DNA of 64,000 nucleotides from Prochilodus magdalenae (Eukaryota; Chordata; Actinopteri; Characiformes; Prochilodontidae): NCBI GenBank assembly GCA_024036415.1, contig JAMWET010003419.1, positions 937,428-1,001,427 of the forward strand, given 5' to 3'. Shown here one piece after another: positions 11,692-57,960 of the stretch (its first letter is position 1; the number at the start of each line of letters is the position of its first letter). A program made the position numbers and the translations under genes. Under the pieces are notes generated by a model, which was not told the DNA's origin, did not search any database, and saw nothing but the letters and a program-made list of their open reading frames with translations.

Positions 11692-12082
11692 TTTATATAT
11701 AAATATGGTTAAAAATACATATGTATAGGTATATATAGGTTTGCATCTAAAATGCCTTAATACTCTTCTGAAATGATGCCCCCCTAAAGCTCACTGACAT
11801 CACTGCAGGTTCAATAGCTCCTGATTCTCTGTAGTTGCTGCAGCTGTTTCACCTTATAGTGAGGTTATTAGTGGGAGATCGTCCTGAACATTTTGATATA
11901 TAACAAACGGGTATCATGTCAGATCATGTGATAAAAACTGTGAATATAAGATGATGTGCATTAGTTGAGATATATGCACTGAAAAATCAAATGCTACCTG
12001 AAGTCTGATGATGTCTCTAATGTGTGTCTTCCAGTTCTTCCTGCTGCTGATTGCCATGGTGTACTACACGCAGCTGGGCTAA
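304..12082 (+). CDS. upk1a: Uroplakin-1a, tetraspanin; 7 coding exons, 253 aa
   Basis: Joining 304-369, 729-929, 1772-1846, 3867-3974, 9310-9489, 10262-10345 and 12035-12082 gives an open frame of 253 codons; every intron is GT-AG and phase 0. Seen: four hydrophobic segments (about residues 8-36, 51-76, 88-112, 225-249), a large loop between segments 3 and 4 with the tetraspanin CCG motif (153-155), a second CC pair (184-185) and C199 and C212, giving the six loop cysteines expected of a uroplakin-type tetraspanin. Known: UPK1A (human about 258 aa) pairs with UPK2 in the asymmetric unit membrane of urothelium; fish keep uroplakins although they lack mammalian urothelium. The stretches [21 protein letters not shown] and [15 protein letters not shown] fit UPK1A better than UPK1B. 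Start: ATG at 304 in a good context (G at -3 and +4). The N-glycosylation sequon of mammalian UPK1A in this loop is not present (EYSS here). Confidence in 1a over 1b is high but rests on remembered sequences. Confidence 0.93.
370..728 (+). other. upk1a: upk1a intron 1
   Basis: AT-rich intron, GTAAGT to CCCCAG. Nothing else recognised. Confidence 0.85.
729..929 (+). CDS. upk1a: upk1a coding exon 2
   Basis: 67 codons. It finishes membrane segment 1, then encodes the small extracellular loop with the SGKDD motif typical of UPK1A and membrane segment 2. It ends in a basic cytoplasmic turn (ARKKRR). Acceptor CCCCAG, donor GTAGGT. Confidence 0.93.
1290..1735 (+). repeat. 38-bp tandem repeat, about 11-12 copies
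   Basis: The unit (ATCTGACCCCTTGTCCCAGC, then ATTGACCAGACTACCAAT) recurs every 38 bp with few substitutions, mainly CCCC/CCCA before TTGT and CAGAC/CAGGC. It fills the end of upk1a intron 2 to about 36 bp before exon 3. Confidence 0.95.
1772..1846 (+). CDS. upk1a: upk1a coding exon 3
   Basis: 25 codons, [20 protein letters not shown] and five more: membrane segment 3 and the beginning of the large loop. Acceptor TTCTTGCAG, donor GTAAGT. The acceptor lies only about 35 bp downstream of a 38-bp tandem repeat array, so its branch point must be near or inside the last repeat copy. Confidence 0.93.
1847..3083 (+). other. upk1a: upk1a intron 3, first part
   Basis: No gene. From about 2040 to 2990 short phrases such as TTAGCATTTT, GCTAAC and TCATGCTA recur at irregular spacing, suggesting an old, diverged repeat. 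A T-rich run lies near 2970. Confidence 0.5.
3084..3835. repeat. Diverged repeat with GAACC/GGTTCT phrases
   Basis: AAGAACC, GGTTCTATATAGAACTCA and AGAACCCTT-type phrases recur on both strands many times and are partly self-complementary. Similar phrases reappear at about 10360-10600 in another intron of the same gene. Probably remnants of a dispersed inverted-repeat element; family not identified. A short (TA) run lies at 3390-3407. Confidence 0.55.
3867..3974 (+). CDS. upk1a: upk1a coding exon 4
   Basis: 36 codons encoding the first part of the large extracellular loop ([25 protein letters not shown]), matching the KQML and T-WD-VM pattern of uroplakin-1 proteins. Acceptor CTGTAG, donor GTGAGT. 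Confidence 0.92.
3975..6590 (+). other. upk1a: upk1a intron 4, first part
   Basis: No gene seen. At 5535-5725 phrases GTGCTAACCAATCAG and AGTAGCAGTAA recur in a degenerate local repeat. The rest is unique-looking AT-rich sequence. Confidence 0.6.
6600..7712. repeat. 21-bp minisatellite, about 1.1 kb
   Basis: The unit GAGAGCCACAACACAACGAAA recurs every 21 bp with variants (GGAA/GAAA, AACAC/AGCAC), most regular from 6790 to 7620. Because the unit is a multiple of three and stop-free in several frames, it creates long spurious reading frames: + 6810-7661 (ESHNTTK repeats), - 6594-7742 (VVALFRC repeats), - 6815-7693 (VLWLSFV repeats). They have no start context, conserved domain or splice support and lie inside a upk1a intron. 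Confidence 0.95.
7725..9190 (+). other. upk1a: upk1a intron 4, last part
   Basis: No gene. Two pieces look repetitive: 8866-8900 shares GATGAATGGACC with repeats at 61800, and about 8945-9190 (a block ending CAGAAATCAGGCCTGGGTGTG) looks like a dispersed element tail that I cannot name. Confidence 0.5.
9219..9252 (+). repeat. (ATGG)n microsatellite
   Basis: About seven GATG units followed by GATAGATA, 58 bp before upk1a exon 5. Confidence 0.9.
9310..9489 (+). CDS. upk1a: upk1a coding exon 5
   Basis: 60 codons carrying the tetraspanin signature [10 protein letters not shown], then NCC and GC cysteines of the large loop. Acceptor GTGCAG, donor GTAAAC, a weaker donor than its neighbours. The site N-x-S/T expected just after the PMDW motif in mammals reads EYSS here. 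Confidence 0.93.
9490..10261 (+). other. upk1a: upk1a intron 5 with dispersed repeat copy
   Basis: No gene. 9755-9905 (ATCTGGTTCTCTAATCC, TCAGACCACTTTGAATGACT) is a diverged copy of the TGGTTCCCATCACCACC family found elsewhere in the window. Confidence 0.45.
10262..10345 (+). CDS. upk1a: upk1a coding exon 6
   Basis: 28 codons, beginning GCFDYIES with the last loop cysteine and running into membrane segment 4 ([12 protein letters not shown]). Acceptor CTTGCAG, donor GTGAGT. Confidence 0.92.
10346..12034 (+). other. upk1a: upk1a intron 6
   Basis: No gene. Contains GAACC/GGTTCT repeat phrases (10360-10600) and a long AT/CA microsatellite block (11360-11700). The phrase AGTTGCTGCAGC-GTTTCACCTTAT-GTGAGGTTAT occurs twice, at about 11228 and 11832, flanking the microsatellite. 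Confidence 0.6.
11381..11690. repeat. (AT)n/(CA)n microsatellite with a large inverted repeat
   Basis: (AC)n at 11388-11409 and (GT)n at 11551-11576 are arms of an inverted repeat (11381-11438 with 11521-11584), each carrying the mirrored phrase CATATATGGGTGTATATA. Further (AT)n runs to 11690. Confidence 0.85.
12035..12082 (+). CDS. upk1a: upk1a coding exon 7 and stop
   Basis: 15 codons and [18 protein letters not shown]. It ends membrane segment 4 and leaves a four-residue cytoplasmic tail, as short as in mammalian UPK1A. Acceptor TTCCAG. Confidence 0.9.
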   Translation, partial: FFLLLIAMVYYTQLG

Positions 12083-12211
12083 AGGGGTTAAAGGGAAAAG
12101 TGCTAATAACCAACAAGAAATAAAACCAAATATCATTACAGCTAGTATTCTTGCTTCTGGTATAAATGTGCTTTCTACTCTTTCGTCAAAAATTAATAAC
12201 ACACTGAACAC

Positions 12212-12217
12212 AATAAA
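12212..12217 (+). terminator. upk1a: Candidate upk1a polyadenylation signal (proximal)
   Basis: AATAAA 130 nt after the stop codon. It may give a short 3' UTR form. Confidence 0.5.
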
Positions 12218-12572
12218 AGGTACCCAGTAGATTTGTATGAATGTTTGAACAGAATGAATAGATTTTTGAATGTGTAGTTTTTAAAGAACGCATGAATCCC
12301 TCCTCACCCCTCGTTCCCCGCCCCCTAAACTGTCCCCGTTTTATTTTAGACCTTTTGCTTAATGATTGTACATTTCAGGCTTTTGTTTTTCATATGATTT
12401 CAAGTCTTCAGTGCCGCTTGCACATTTCTTTGCATATTGTTTTTTGCAGAGTTTGGGCCTTTTGTTGTTCCCTACTGTGGATAAGCTTGCATTTCAAAAT
12501 CAGGGATATGCATAATCAGATGTATTACACATGTATGTCACTTGTACTCGTGCATTTGTACTCTTAGTATTA

Positions 12573-12578
12573 AATAAA
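12573..12578 (+). terminator. upk1a: Candidate upk1a polyadenylation signal (distal)
   Basis: AATAAA about 490 nt after the stop, followed by a T-rich stretch (CCCCTTTTTT), a usual arrangement for cleavage. Confidence 0.6.
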
Positions 12579-12953
12579 GCCCCTTTTTTAAATGCCATTT
12601 AGAGTTGTGATATTTATTCCACGCTGGCGTCCATGTCCTGCAGAACAGTCAAAGCGCTAATCTGTGACAAAAGCCGCACGCCCAGCGCGCTCACACCCCA
12701 GTAAACCACCGCAGCACAAACGGTGTGCATGATTGGAAATGGGAGGTGCTGAATTTGAGTCATTCCTGCCCGTTTCTGGGAGTGGATCCTGTGACGGAGC
12801 AGACTAGTTCTACGGGATATTCTTCCAGGAAAAGCGAGCTCAATAAAAATTCCATCTTCTCACATTACAGCTGACAAAAGACATCATGCACATCTCCACA
12901 GTACGCAGCATACAGGGACATGAACCAGCAGAGCAGGATAATAACTGCCCTGG

Positions 12954-12959
12954 TTTATT
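12954..12959 (-). terminator. arhgap33: Candidate distal arhgap33 polyadenylation signal
   Basis: A second - strand AATAAA, about 380 bp from the last upk1a signal. If it is used, the two convergent genes end within a few hundred bases of each other. Confidence 0.3.
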
Positions 12960-13279
12960 AATAACCACGCAATACAAATAGAAGCAGCTGATGGCACAAG
13001 GGGAAGAAAGAGGACAGGGTCAGTATTTTGCAGTTAGAGGGGTGAAACACTGAGAAAGATAAAAACAAACGAGTGCCCAACAACCAAACTAACAAGGCAT
13101 GCTTCGTTTACACTGGAGTGTTGTTCATTCATCTTCTGAGCCACAGGAAACACCCTGGACAGGGTGAGGACATTAATCAGTGCGGTGACCCGTTACTAAT
13201 CTCAGTGTTGCTAAGGTCTGACACAGGTCTGAGAAGTAGACTGATCCATCAGTGTGCTGTCTATAAACATATAAAACAT

Positions 13280-13285
13280 TTTATT
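13280..13285 (-). terminator. arhgap33: Candidate arhgap33 polyadenylation signal
   Basis: AATAAA on the - strand, about 3.17 kb after the stop codon and the first canonical one met. Confidence 0.4.
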
Positions 13286-13814
13286 TAGTCTTATATTTTC
13301 TGATATGTACTGATGGTAAATTAAAAAGCTGAATAAGGCATGATAAATACTCAATGCTAAAACATTTGTATTACATTCGAGGTTTGTGTGTGACCTTTGA
13401 CCTAAAGGTAATTTTGACTGAAGTTAAATAGAAGTAAACTAAGAGCTGCATACGTGGGAAGAACATACACCGAGATTCCAACATGAGATTCATTGTTTTT
13501 TTTGTGACAGCCTTAATAAATAGGGGGAAAAAAGACGGAACGATATTTCTGACTGATGCAACCGTTTTTAATTCACACATTGGTAAATATTACAAAATAT
13601 GATGAATTGCCTTTTGCAAAGTGCTACAAGGCAGAAAGAGAGACCACTGGACAGGAAGTTTAGGCTTAAAGCACACAAACCCACACGCACCCACACCATC
13701 TGTTGAAATACATAGGTAGTATTACCATTTGGAGAAGTGTTACCATGTTGGAGGAAATTCTTCCCTTGTACTTATTCACTGCATAGTTATGGATAAAAAA
13801 GACAAAGCTCTGAC

Positions 13815-13846
13815 ACGCGCGCACACACACACACACACACGCACAC
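13815..13846. repeat. (CA)n microsatellite
   Basis: Dinucleotide run ACACACAC with GC-containing ends, within the probable arhgap33 3' UTR. Confidence 0.9.
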
Positions 13847-14247
13847 CTCACGCTAAACCTTGTACCTTCAAGACTTGTCAGCAGAAGTAGCTGACTACTG
13901 ATAAGCAGATGAGAAAATGTGCAATGGAAAGCAGAACTGCTCAAAGAAATACTCCAGCATTTTCAACCCAATCTCTGTCTGCTGCATCTGTAACGTCTCT
14001 GTGATTACCACGAACATCGTTTTGACAAGTTTCCTTGTGCTTAGAGAAGGTCAGAAAACCTCTTGGCTCAAAACTTGTTCACCACAGAAGCCCTGCATCT
14101 TTCTGTAGTCAGTGCCCATATAAGGAATTCATAGACAGTCGTCTCTATGAGAAGATCAATGGCATTTTTGAAAGTCACTTCTGCTGCACAGTGAAATTAA
14201 CAAACAAACAAACAAGCAAGTTCCAAAACTCACGTTTTTGTCCTGTG

Positions 14248-14291
14248 AAATATAATATAATATAATATAATATAATATAATATAATATAAA
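14248..14291. repeat. (TATAA)n pentanucleotide repeat
   Basis: Eight to nine copies of ATATA/TATAA in the probable arhgap33 3' UTR. Confidence 0.9.
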
Positions 14292-16453
14292 TACTCATCT
14301 CCCTAAAGACTCAAACAAAATCTATCGGCTTTGGAACATTTCAGCTTAGCTGTTTTTCTAAAATGACTTTCTATAGCCAGTTTAGCCACAGAGTCCCTAA
14401 TATTGTCACGCTACAGAAAGATGACAGTTTAACTTCACTGTGTTTTTCCTTTGGCCCAATAACTTCCTGCTACAGATGTGACACTGGAGTATTCCTTTAA
14501 AGACAGGGCATGTACCGGTAAGAATAAAGCAGTAAAAAGGCTCAGTATCTGTGTTAACACTGACTCGAGAGGTAATCTTCATGCCTCGACATGTTACTAA
14601 ACAAGTGCTCAAAGAACAGCATTAGTTACTGTAGAAATCCCTATAGGTGTCACCCCTGTTACACACGCAGGGCGGCGCAACCTGGAGATCCGGCTTTTGG
14701 TAGAATTTAAGCACTACCCAAATCTAGTGCACCCAACCCACTGAAACAAAAGAAACATGAAGTGTGTTTAGGCTTGGCAATAAACTCGTAGGTGTAGATC
14801 CCCAGTGGCTCCATTAGCCCTAATGAAATTTTCATTTCCATTGGCCTTCAACATGTAACAGCTCGGCCTGCAAAATATGGAATACATTCAATTTCACGAT
14901 TATTATGTGACGCGGTTAAAAACCGGCCGGCGTTATTTCGACCACAAGTTGTGTGGCTCATCTAGAAGCCTGACTCATTGAAACACCCAAAGAAACCCCT
15001 CTGGATCTTCTGTGATTGGTTAGGGTGCTGACAGCACAAGCATTTAGTGATTGTTTAGTGGCCTATTTGCATTATTACAAAGGCCAATATCGTGATAATT
15101 AACAAATATTAACCCAAGATCCCCTTCAAAATACCCGCTCCTGAAGATCTACCCTACATCAAAGACCATTTACAACCCTAATCCACCACACATGGCTCCA
15201 ACGTAGACACTGAAGATCTGAAGTGGTTAGATGTCAGATGTACATAATCATAGGACCAGGAAGTTTGATCTCCAAGATCCTGCACTTGGCCACCTCTGAT
15301 AAGTTGTACACTGTGCTGTAGTGGTGACCCTTATGTGGAACTTATGAACACAGACAGAGCTTTGCCTTGCCTAAAGGGAATAGACTGGATTCACATTGTC
15401 AACAATTCTTCAGACTCTGAAAGATGACAGGTTCTACAAGTGTCCGATGCCGCGCATAAAGGGCACTGGTCCTAGCAAAAATTCCTATCCTATGTCCGTA
15501 TTATTTTCCTATTCTATATCCATAGTTTTCAACTTGACTGATGCAACGTTTAAGAATCAGCACGATTATGGGCATAATTCAGCTACTGAGATCCCCACAT
15601 GCTCTACTTAAAACCCAACATACAGTGCTATACCTTGCATAAATATGGACACGCACACATACATGCTAATGGCAGTGTTTTCCTTCTCTTTCTTTTTGTG
15701 TACATTTGAACAGGAGTATAGACTGGAGGAGACAGAAGCATTCACACACAAATAAAAAAAAATAAAAAAAAACATTCTCTTTCACTCCATCTCTCATACA
15801 CATCAATGAATAAAAACTACAAAGTACAGTCCTATTCTTCATAACACCTGAAACAAAAAAAAATATTTTACACACTTTCTTTGAAGTGAAAACTTTAAGT
15901 TAACTTAAAAAAAAGAAAGCAATAAAAATGAAAATGTCTGGCTGCTACAAACAGCAGAATGTTGAGACAAAATAGAACAGATTGCTTCTTTAAAAACCAC
16001 CAGCAGCAGAAGTTATGCCCCCCCGACCGCCAACCCCCCCAAAAAACAGACAAGAAAAAAAAAACCAAAACAACTAAGCTTATTTCCCTGTACAGCTCTC
16101 TCTGTCCTGTCATCTAGTGTGCTTGGAATAAAGTAACTCAAACCCAGAAAGTACCTCAAGCAGAAAAACACCACCACTATGCAGAATACCTGATACTCCC
16201 GTCAGAGGGACAGCAGCCATACAATTCTCTTACGCCCTCTGCTGGACAGCACAGTGTCTACTGGAATGTTTACATATCTAAGCCACTTTACGGTTCACTT
16301 CTTTGATTCTTTAACCTTTTACCCTTCTTGCACCTCCATCTCAGGCCTGTCTGTCCGTCTCTCCCTCTTTCTCTCACTGGTACAGCAGTGGGGTTATATT
16401 AGGACTTTAATCCGACTGCATCTCACAGTCTTAACAAGGTGGTCGGCTGTGCT

Positions 16454-53318
<36,865 letters not shown>

Positions 53319-54029
53319 CTGAGGAGAGGAAGAGGATGAAGAAACAGTGAGGAACATCAGACTGACTGGAGGACTTTTACCTTGGTCAACTTCAAATACC
53401 ATGCCAGTCCAGAAACACAATATGTCACAATCGTCCACAAACTTCCTCGTCAACACTGTCAGTTAAGGAACGCAGTTAATTACGCCTCAATGTCATGCGA
53501 CTTCTGCCAAACTTCGAGAGGGAACGGACTACAACTCCCGTTTCATCAGCAGCAGCAATCTAACTGGAATTGCTCTCCTGGGAGCTGTAGGCTATTTTAT
53601 TACCTCTCTTTCAAGTGGGCCACTCCAGCACACATTTGGATGCTCTCTATTGGATCATACTGAGACAGAGCCAAACAGCTAGCAGGACACTGAATTGAGC
53701 AAGAAAGACAGACGTCAGCAGAGACTGTGGTCAGACAAGAGCTTTGTTAATAATTAGAGCACTTTAGGACACGGCAAGAGTGGGCAAAGCTGGCTTCAGG
53801 AAATCCACCATTATTTTTATTATTTTTTATTTCTGCATCGATCTGGCATTAAGATGTAAGCAGCAGTCATTGAGAGTGGTTTGATTTAAAGTGGTTTGCC
53901 ATATACATATATATGCGCTCAAGGGACAAAAAAGCTTAAGGTGGTAGTTACTCCAGACTCCTGCTGATGGCGCTGTGCGAGGATGATGTGCCTATAAATA
54001 TCAGCGGGGTGTGAGTGACGAGATCCATA

Positions 54030-54260
54030 GATTGGGAAGAGGTGAAACAGTGCAGCGAATGTCTCATTCCATGTGTGGACAATGGCTCTGAAGCAGATGT
54101 TAATGATTGGTTAAAAGGAGCGACTGAGCATTTGTGCGTACTAAACACCATAGTGTGAAGGAAGTAGCTGAATCTGCAGGTGTAAGGAAGTGTACAGTAA
54201 TACAGGTCTACCAGCAGTGGTTAAAATCCCAGTCTATAGGAAATTCGCCTCACTGCACAT
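54030..54260 (+). mobile_element. Possible Tc1/mariner N-terminal (HTH) relic
   Basis: A + frame from 54134 reads SVKEVAESAGVRKCTVIQVY then QQWLKSQ, a helix-turn-helix pattern as at the N-terminus of Tc1-type transposases. No catalytic part follows. Confidence 0.4.
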
Positions 54261-55039
54261 TGATGTGGCCTACATCCAGAAACGTGTCCAGTACATGCCA
54301 AATCCAGTCCCAGCTGTTATTAGTGCTTGTGGAGGTGTTGCACACTATTAGGCACATTTCAGTGGCGGGTGACTCATATGTCCAGAGAGCTTATATAGGT
54401 TTTATGTGCGATGATGGTGGTAAAAGAAGCAAATCTAGTAGAAAAGTCTTGTTCTTTTTGGCGACATCTTGCACATATACCTCTCAGGCATTAATAGTGA
54501 ATGGGGGAATTGTACTATACTAGTATACTAGTACTATACTATACTGAGTATTTTAAAGGCATAATCAAATGCATGCAGGTCTGTTTCACTCTGTTGCATT
54601 TTATCCATTAATATTTAGTTCCTAAATGAGTGTCATTATGTTTTGTTGGTGTACTGCTTTGTGACTGGTCACTCTTCTGACTGTATTTTATACCAAGAGA
54701 ACCCCTCAAAAAAGAGAAGAATGGAGACCAACTCGCCATCTTAGGTTCCTATACTGACAGATGCTGGATATGATTTCTGGAAATTTTTATTTTAGTCTTT
54801 ATTTTAAACAACCATTAATACTAATACTAGTGCTGGAGTACTAAATCATGCCTCTCAGGTTATGGGAATTTTCTATTTCATGTATTTTTGTTTTTTAAAG
54901 TTAAATTCAGTAAATAGAAATCATGCACTACAGTTTCGTGTCAGCTCCCTGTGAAGGATGTGTTAAAGTGTTTTTACTGTCATCGTCATTCGGGAGGGCT
55001 AAAACTTCTGCAGCTGTACATATTTTTATTTAGTGTAAT

Positions 55040-55200
55040 AACTTCAGTGAGGTGGCTTCGGGAGGGACGTCAGTCGTCTGTTTCCCCACCACCACCACTG
55101 TGAACAATGCAGATAGGGGGAGTTCCTGTATAATGCACCACATCACATCAAACCACTCTGGATGACTTTGGCTATAATGATTTATCTGTGCAGATTTTAT
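55040..55200 (+). repeat. Copy of the TGGTTCCCATCA repeat family
   Basis: GTCGTCTGTTTCCCCACCAC, CACTGTGAACAATGCAGATA and CATCAAACCACTCTGGATGA in the shared order. Confidence 0.6.
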
Positions 55201-55425
55201 TGATAGATTTTCTCGTATGCAGTGCTCTCGTAGGTGAGAAACCTACATTACACAACTCTTCCCCTGAACTCAAATACAGGCAAATCAGCCAACAGGCGCT
55301 TGGTGTCTAAAGATTCGTTTTGCGCTTCTTTAGTTTGTGCACTGGAGCTATGAGGCTAAAGTAGCTAACAAGCCATGGAAGCCTGTACTTCGGTTAGCAT
55401 CTTGTGAGCTGCATCATTCACTTAC

Positions 55426-55437
55426 CTCAAACCACAT
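55426..55437 (-). CDS. arhgap33: Candidate arhgap33 first coding exon (MWFE)
   Basis: ATGTGGTTTGAG followed by a perfect GTAAGT donor, phase 0, would give MWFE-ARSTDN. The start context is weak (T at -3) and an in-frame TGA lies shortly upstream. It is one of several candidates. Confidence 0.25.
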
Positions 55438-55762
55438 TGAGGTACGTCATCTCAGACAGACTCGTTTTCGTGGTTTCTGACGCTGCATGCTGTTATTTAT
55501 AAAACTGAACTGGTGAAACGGTTTCAGCTATGCTGCATACTTGTGTTCACCTCTATAGATAACCGCGTGTCATGCAGTGTCATAAACTACATTAGCAAGT
55601 CTATTTAAGACTGTTTAACGACTCAACCCAGTTTGAGGTGACTTTGTGCTAGATTAGCCATGTGGTTTGCACAATGGCAGGTGCACTCGCGGTACCAGGA
55701 ATGTACGTTCCCTTAGGCTTTAAAATAAAATAATTGCAATTCATTTAATAATAAAACAATAA

Positions 55763-55883
55763 AATATTTAAATACAAAGATGTTGTAGTTTATTTAATAA
55801 ATATTTTAAAAATTATATATATATATATAATTTTTTAAAAAATATTTATTAAATAAACTACAACATTTTTGTATTTAAATATT
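55763..55883. repeat. 121-bp near-perfect inverted repeat (hairpin)
   Basis: The left arm starts AATATTTAAATACAAAGATG and is mirrored by CATTTTTGTATTTAAATATT at the right end; the centre is (TA)n. Arms are about 60 bp with few mismatches. Confidence 0.9.
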
Positions 55884-56740
55884 ATATATATATATATATA
55901 TATACTTTTTTTTTTTTTTTTTTTCCTATCATGGCTGAACTGATAGACCTCTACCAATGCTAAAGGGCTAAAAAGAAATTTCATCTATTTTTTCCACATA
56001 AAAATAATTTGGGGATAACGGGCACACAGGACTGTGGGAACATGGGGGACAACCTTGATTTTTTCCAAACCCTTTTGCTTTTATACTTTGGCTACCTTAA
56101 CCAAAGAATAAAGCATCATAGATCAACCTCAACTGGCTGGGGGGGGGGCAAGACTGTCACTTGGTGATCTCAAACCCTTTTGCTTTATGTTGGCAATAAC
56201 CAAAGAATCAAGCATCATAGCATCCCTCACTGGCTCAAGCAAGACTTGGTGAGTTGAATGCTCAGTAGAGAGACAGAGAAGTTAGCAGCACACAGCTTGC
56301 TGGGCCTTGCTCAACCCACTCAGCAGAGCACTCATCTATTTCAGACCAAGGAAATGCATCAGCGTCGAGAATGACTTCAACAGCATTTGCTCCGCTAACG
56401 CTGGTTAGGACTGACTTCTACAGGTTTCGCCCACATGACAAACAGTTTCAGAGTAAACGCTTCCCAACATGTTTCAGGATGCACCAAGCAAGTTCTTCTT
56501 GGTTTCCCTCAGGGTACCAGCAGCTCCTTGCTGCAATCCTGCTGCGTCGCAGCCCACTCACATGACACCCAACAGAAAGCCAGACCATCAGGTTTGCGGT
56601 TTTGCTCAGCTTTAATCAACACAGTGAGATTAATAAGGGTCAGTTCATGAAAAGCTGATTGGAGAAGCTCTGCCAAAACACAAGACCAAAAAATACAACA
56701 ACAACAACAAGAAAGTGGAAGTAATACCTGTCAAACTTAC

Positions 56741-56758
56741 CGGCAAGGCCAACTGCAT
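56741..56758 (-). CDS. arhgap33: Candidate arhgap33 first coding exon (MQLALP)
   Basis: ATG with G at -3, six codons (MQLALP) and a GTAAGT donor in phase 0 would give MQLALP-ARSTDN. An in-frame stop lies upstream, as expected for a 5' UTR. It competes with the 55426-55437 candidate and a bare ATG before GTGAGT at 59873-59875. Confidence 0.25.
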
Positions 56759-57189
56759 CACGTTGGGTAAGCTGAAACCTTTTGGAGATGGTCAACAGTA
56801 AGCATATGTTTGATATTAAGGGGATTTTTGACACTTAGCACAGCAAGCGAGACACCACTCCTTCGGTTTGTGTACACAAATCACATAAAGCCTAACGTCA
56901 ACATCATTCCAAGCTGCTTCGAGTTTTTCCAGCTTTGCTAAACTGCGAATCGGCATATGTTAGCAATCGGAATAACATCTAAAGGAAATGGGATCAAAGC
57001 TGTTGATGCATGCAGCCCAACAAAACTTGCTTACTAGCTTTCCATTACAAGCTAAAGCCTAGGCTTGGGAAGACTTGGGAACTCCGGAGAAGCTCAACTG
57101 CCTTCAGGACTTGCATGCTGTTCCTCTCACTATGACGGAAGCAGAGCAAGGCTGTGGGAAGAAAATCCACATCTCTCCTTCGCCCAACT

Positions 57190-57300
57190 CTCTCAAAAGG
57201 GAATGGCGTAGGTCACTGAGATGTAAACAAAGTCATAAGTGAGGGACTTACTGACTAGTGGTGAAGGGAACCAGGGGTCGGGAATATCAACACCACAATA
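57190..57300 (-). repeat. Copy of the TGGTTCCCATCA repeat family (short)
   Basis: On the - strand: CCCCTGGTTCCCTTCACCAC and ATGACTTTGTTTACATCTCA, with an internal deletion relative to other copies. Confidence 0.55.
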
Positions 57301-57544
57301 TAGCCTTTTTATTTACTATTCAAAAACACCAGTGAAGCTAGACTCAGGTTTATATGTAATATGTTGATAAATTTGTGCTGAAAAATATAAATAATACAAT
57401 AAATAACTTTTATAAATGTATACATTTATAATTATATAAATATATATACAATATTTATAATATTTTTGAATAATACAAGGTTTTATTGAGGGACTATTTT
57501 GCCTCAACACCCTGCATGTACTTTTTTTCTACCTTGAAGGTATC

Positions 57545-57670
57545 GTAGACCAAAATGTCACTGAGGCATTCAGAAGTCTGGTTCCCATCACCACCACCAC
57601 TGTGAACCTCTGGCTTATTTCCTCTAATCCACATCAAACAGCTCTAAATGCCTCCATTTACATTTGAACC
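57545..57670 (+). repeat. Copy of the TGGTTCCCATCA repeat family
   Basis: AGAAGTCTGGTTCCCATCAC, CACCACCACTGTGAACCTCT and CACATCAAACAGCTCTAAAT in order. Confidence 0.6.
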
Positions 57671-57801
57671 ATTTATCAATTCCTGACAACATTCCCGAAG
57701 ATTCCCAATACGGTCAATGGCTACTGGCTCTGATACATCAAACACCCTCTCAGTCTTCTCCTGACGATTACCTTCCCCAATCTAATGCAACCCATCTGGT
57801 G

Positions 57802-57960
57802 GTTGGTGTGGCACAATGGTTAACACCACTACCTCCTACGCTACACCAATAGTCCTTGGGCAGGACTCCTAACACTACATTGGCCTATATGCAATATGAA
57901 CAACCTTGTAAGCCACTCTCGAGACGGGAGTCGGTTCTCACGTAATGCATCATTCTAAAG
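57802..57960 (+). mobile_element. SINE family 1, internally deleted
   Basis: GGTTGGTGTGGCACAATGGT, then a jump to CTACACCAATAGTCCTTGGG and ACTCCTAACACTACATTGGC. The tail is mutated (TAAGCCACTCTCGAGACGGG). Confidence 0.75.

Larger units (their letters stand above)
12083..12600 (+). other. upk1a: upk1a 3' UTR
   Basis: Non-coding sequence between the upk1a stop and the second of two AATAAA signals. Nothing else is recognised in it. The end is inferred from the signal position plus a usual 10-30 nt offset. Confidence 0.6.
12950..16453 (-). other. arhgap33: Probable arhgap33 3' UTR
   Basis: No coding sequence is supported on either strand here. It follows the arhgap33 stop; the first canonical - strand AATAAA occurs at 13280-13285 and another at 12954-12959, implying a 3' UTR of 3.2-3.5 kb. 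It includes a (CA) run at 13817-13844, a TATAA pentanucleotide repeat and A/T-rich runs around 15750-16070. Confidence 0.5.
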
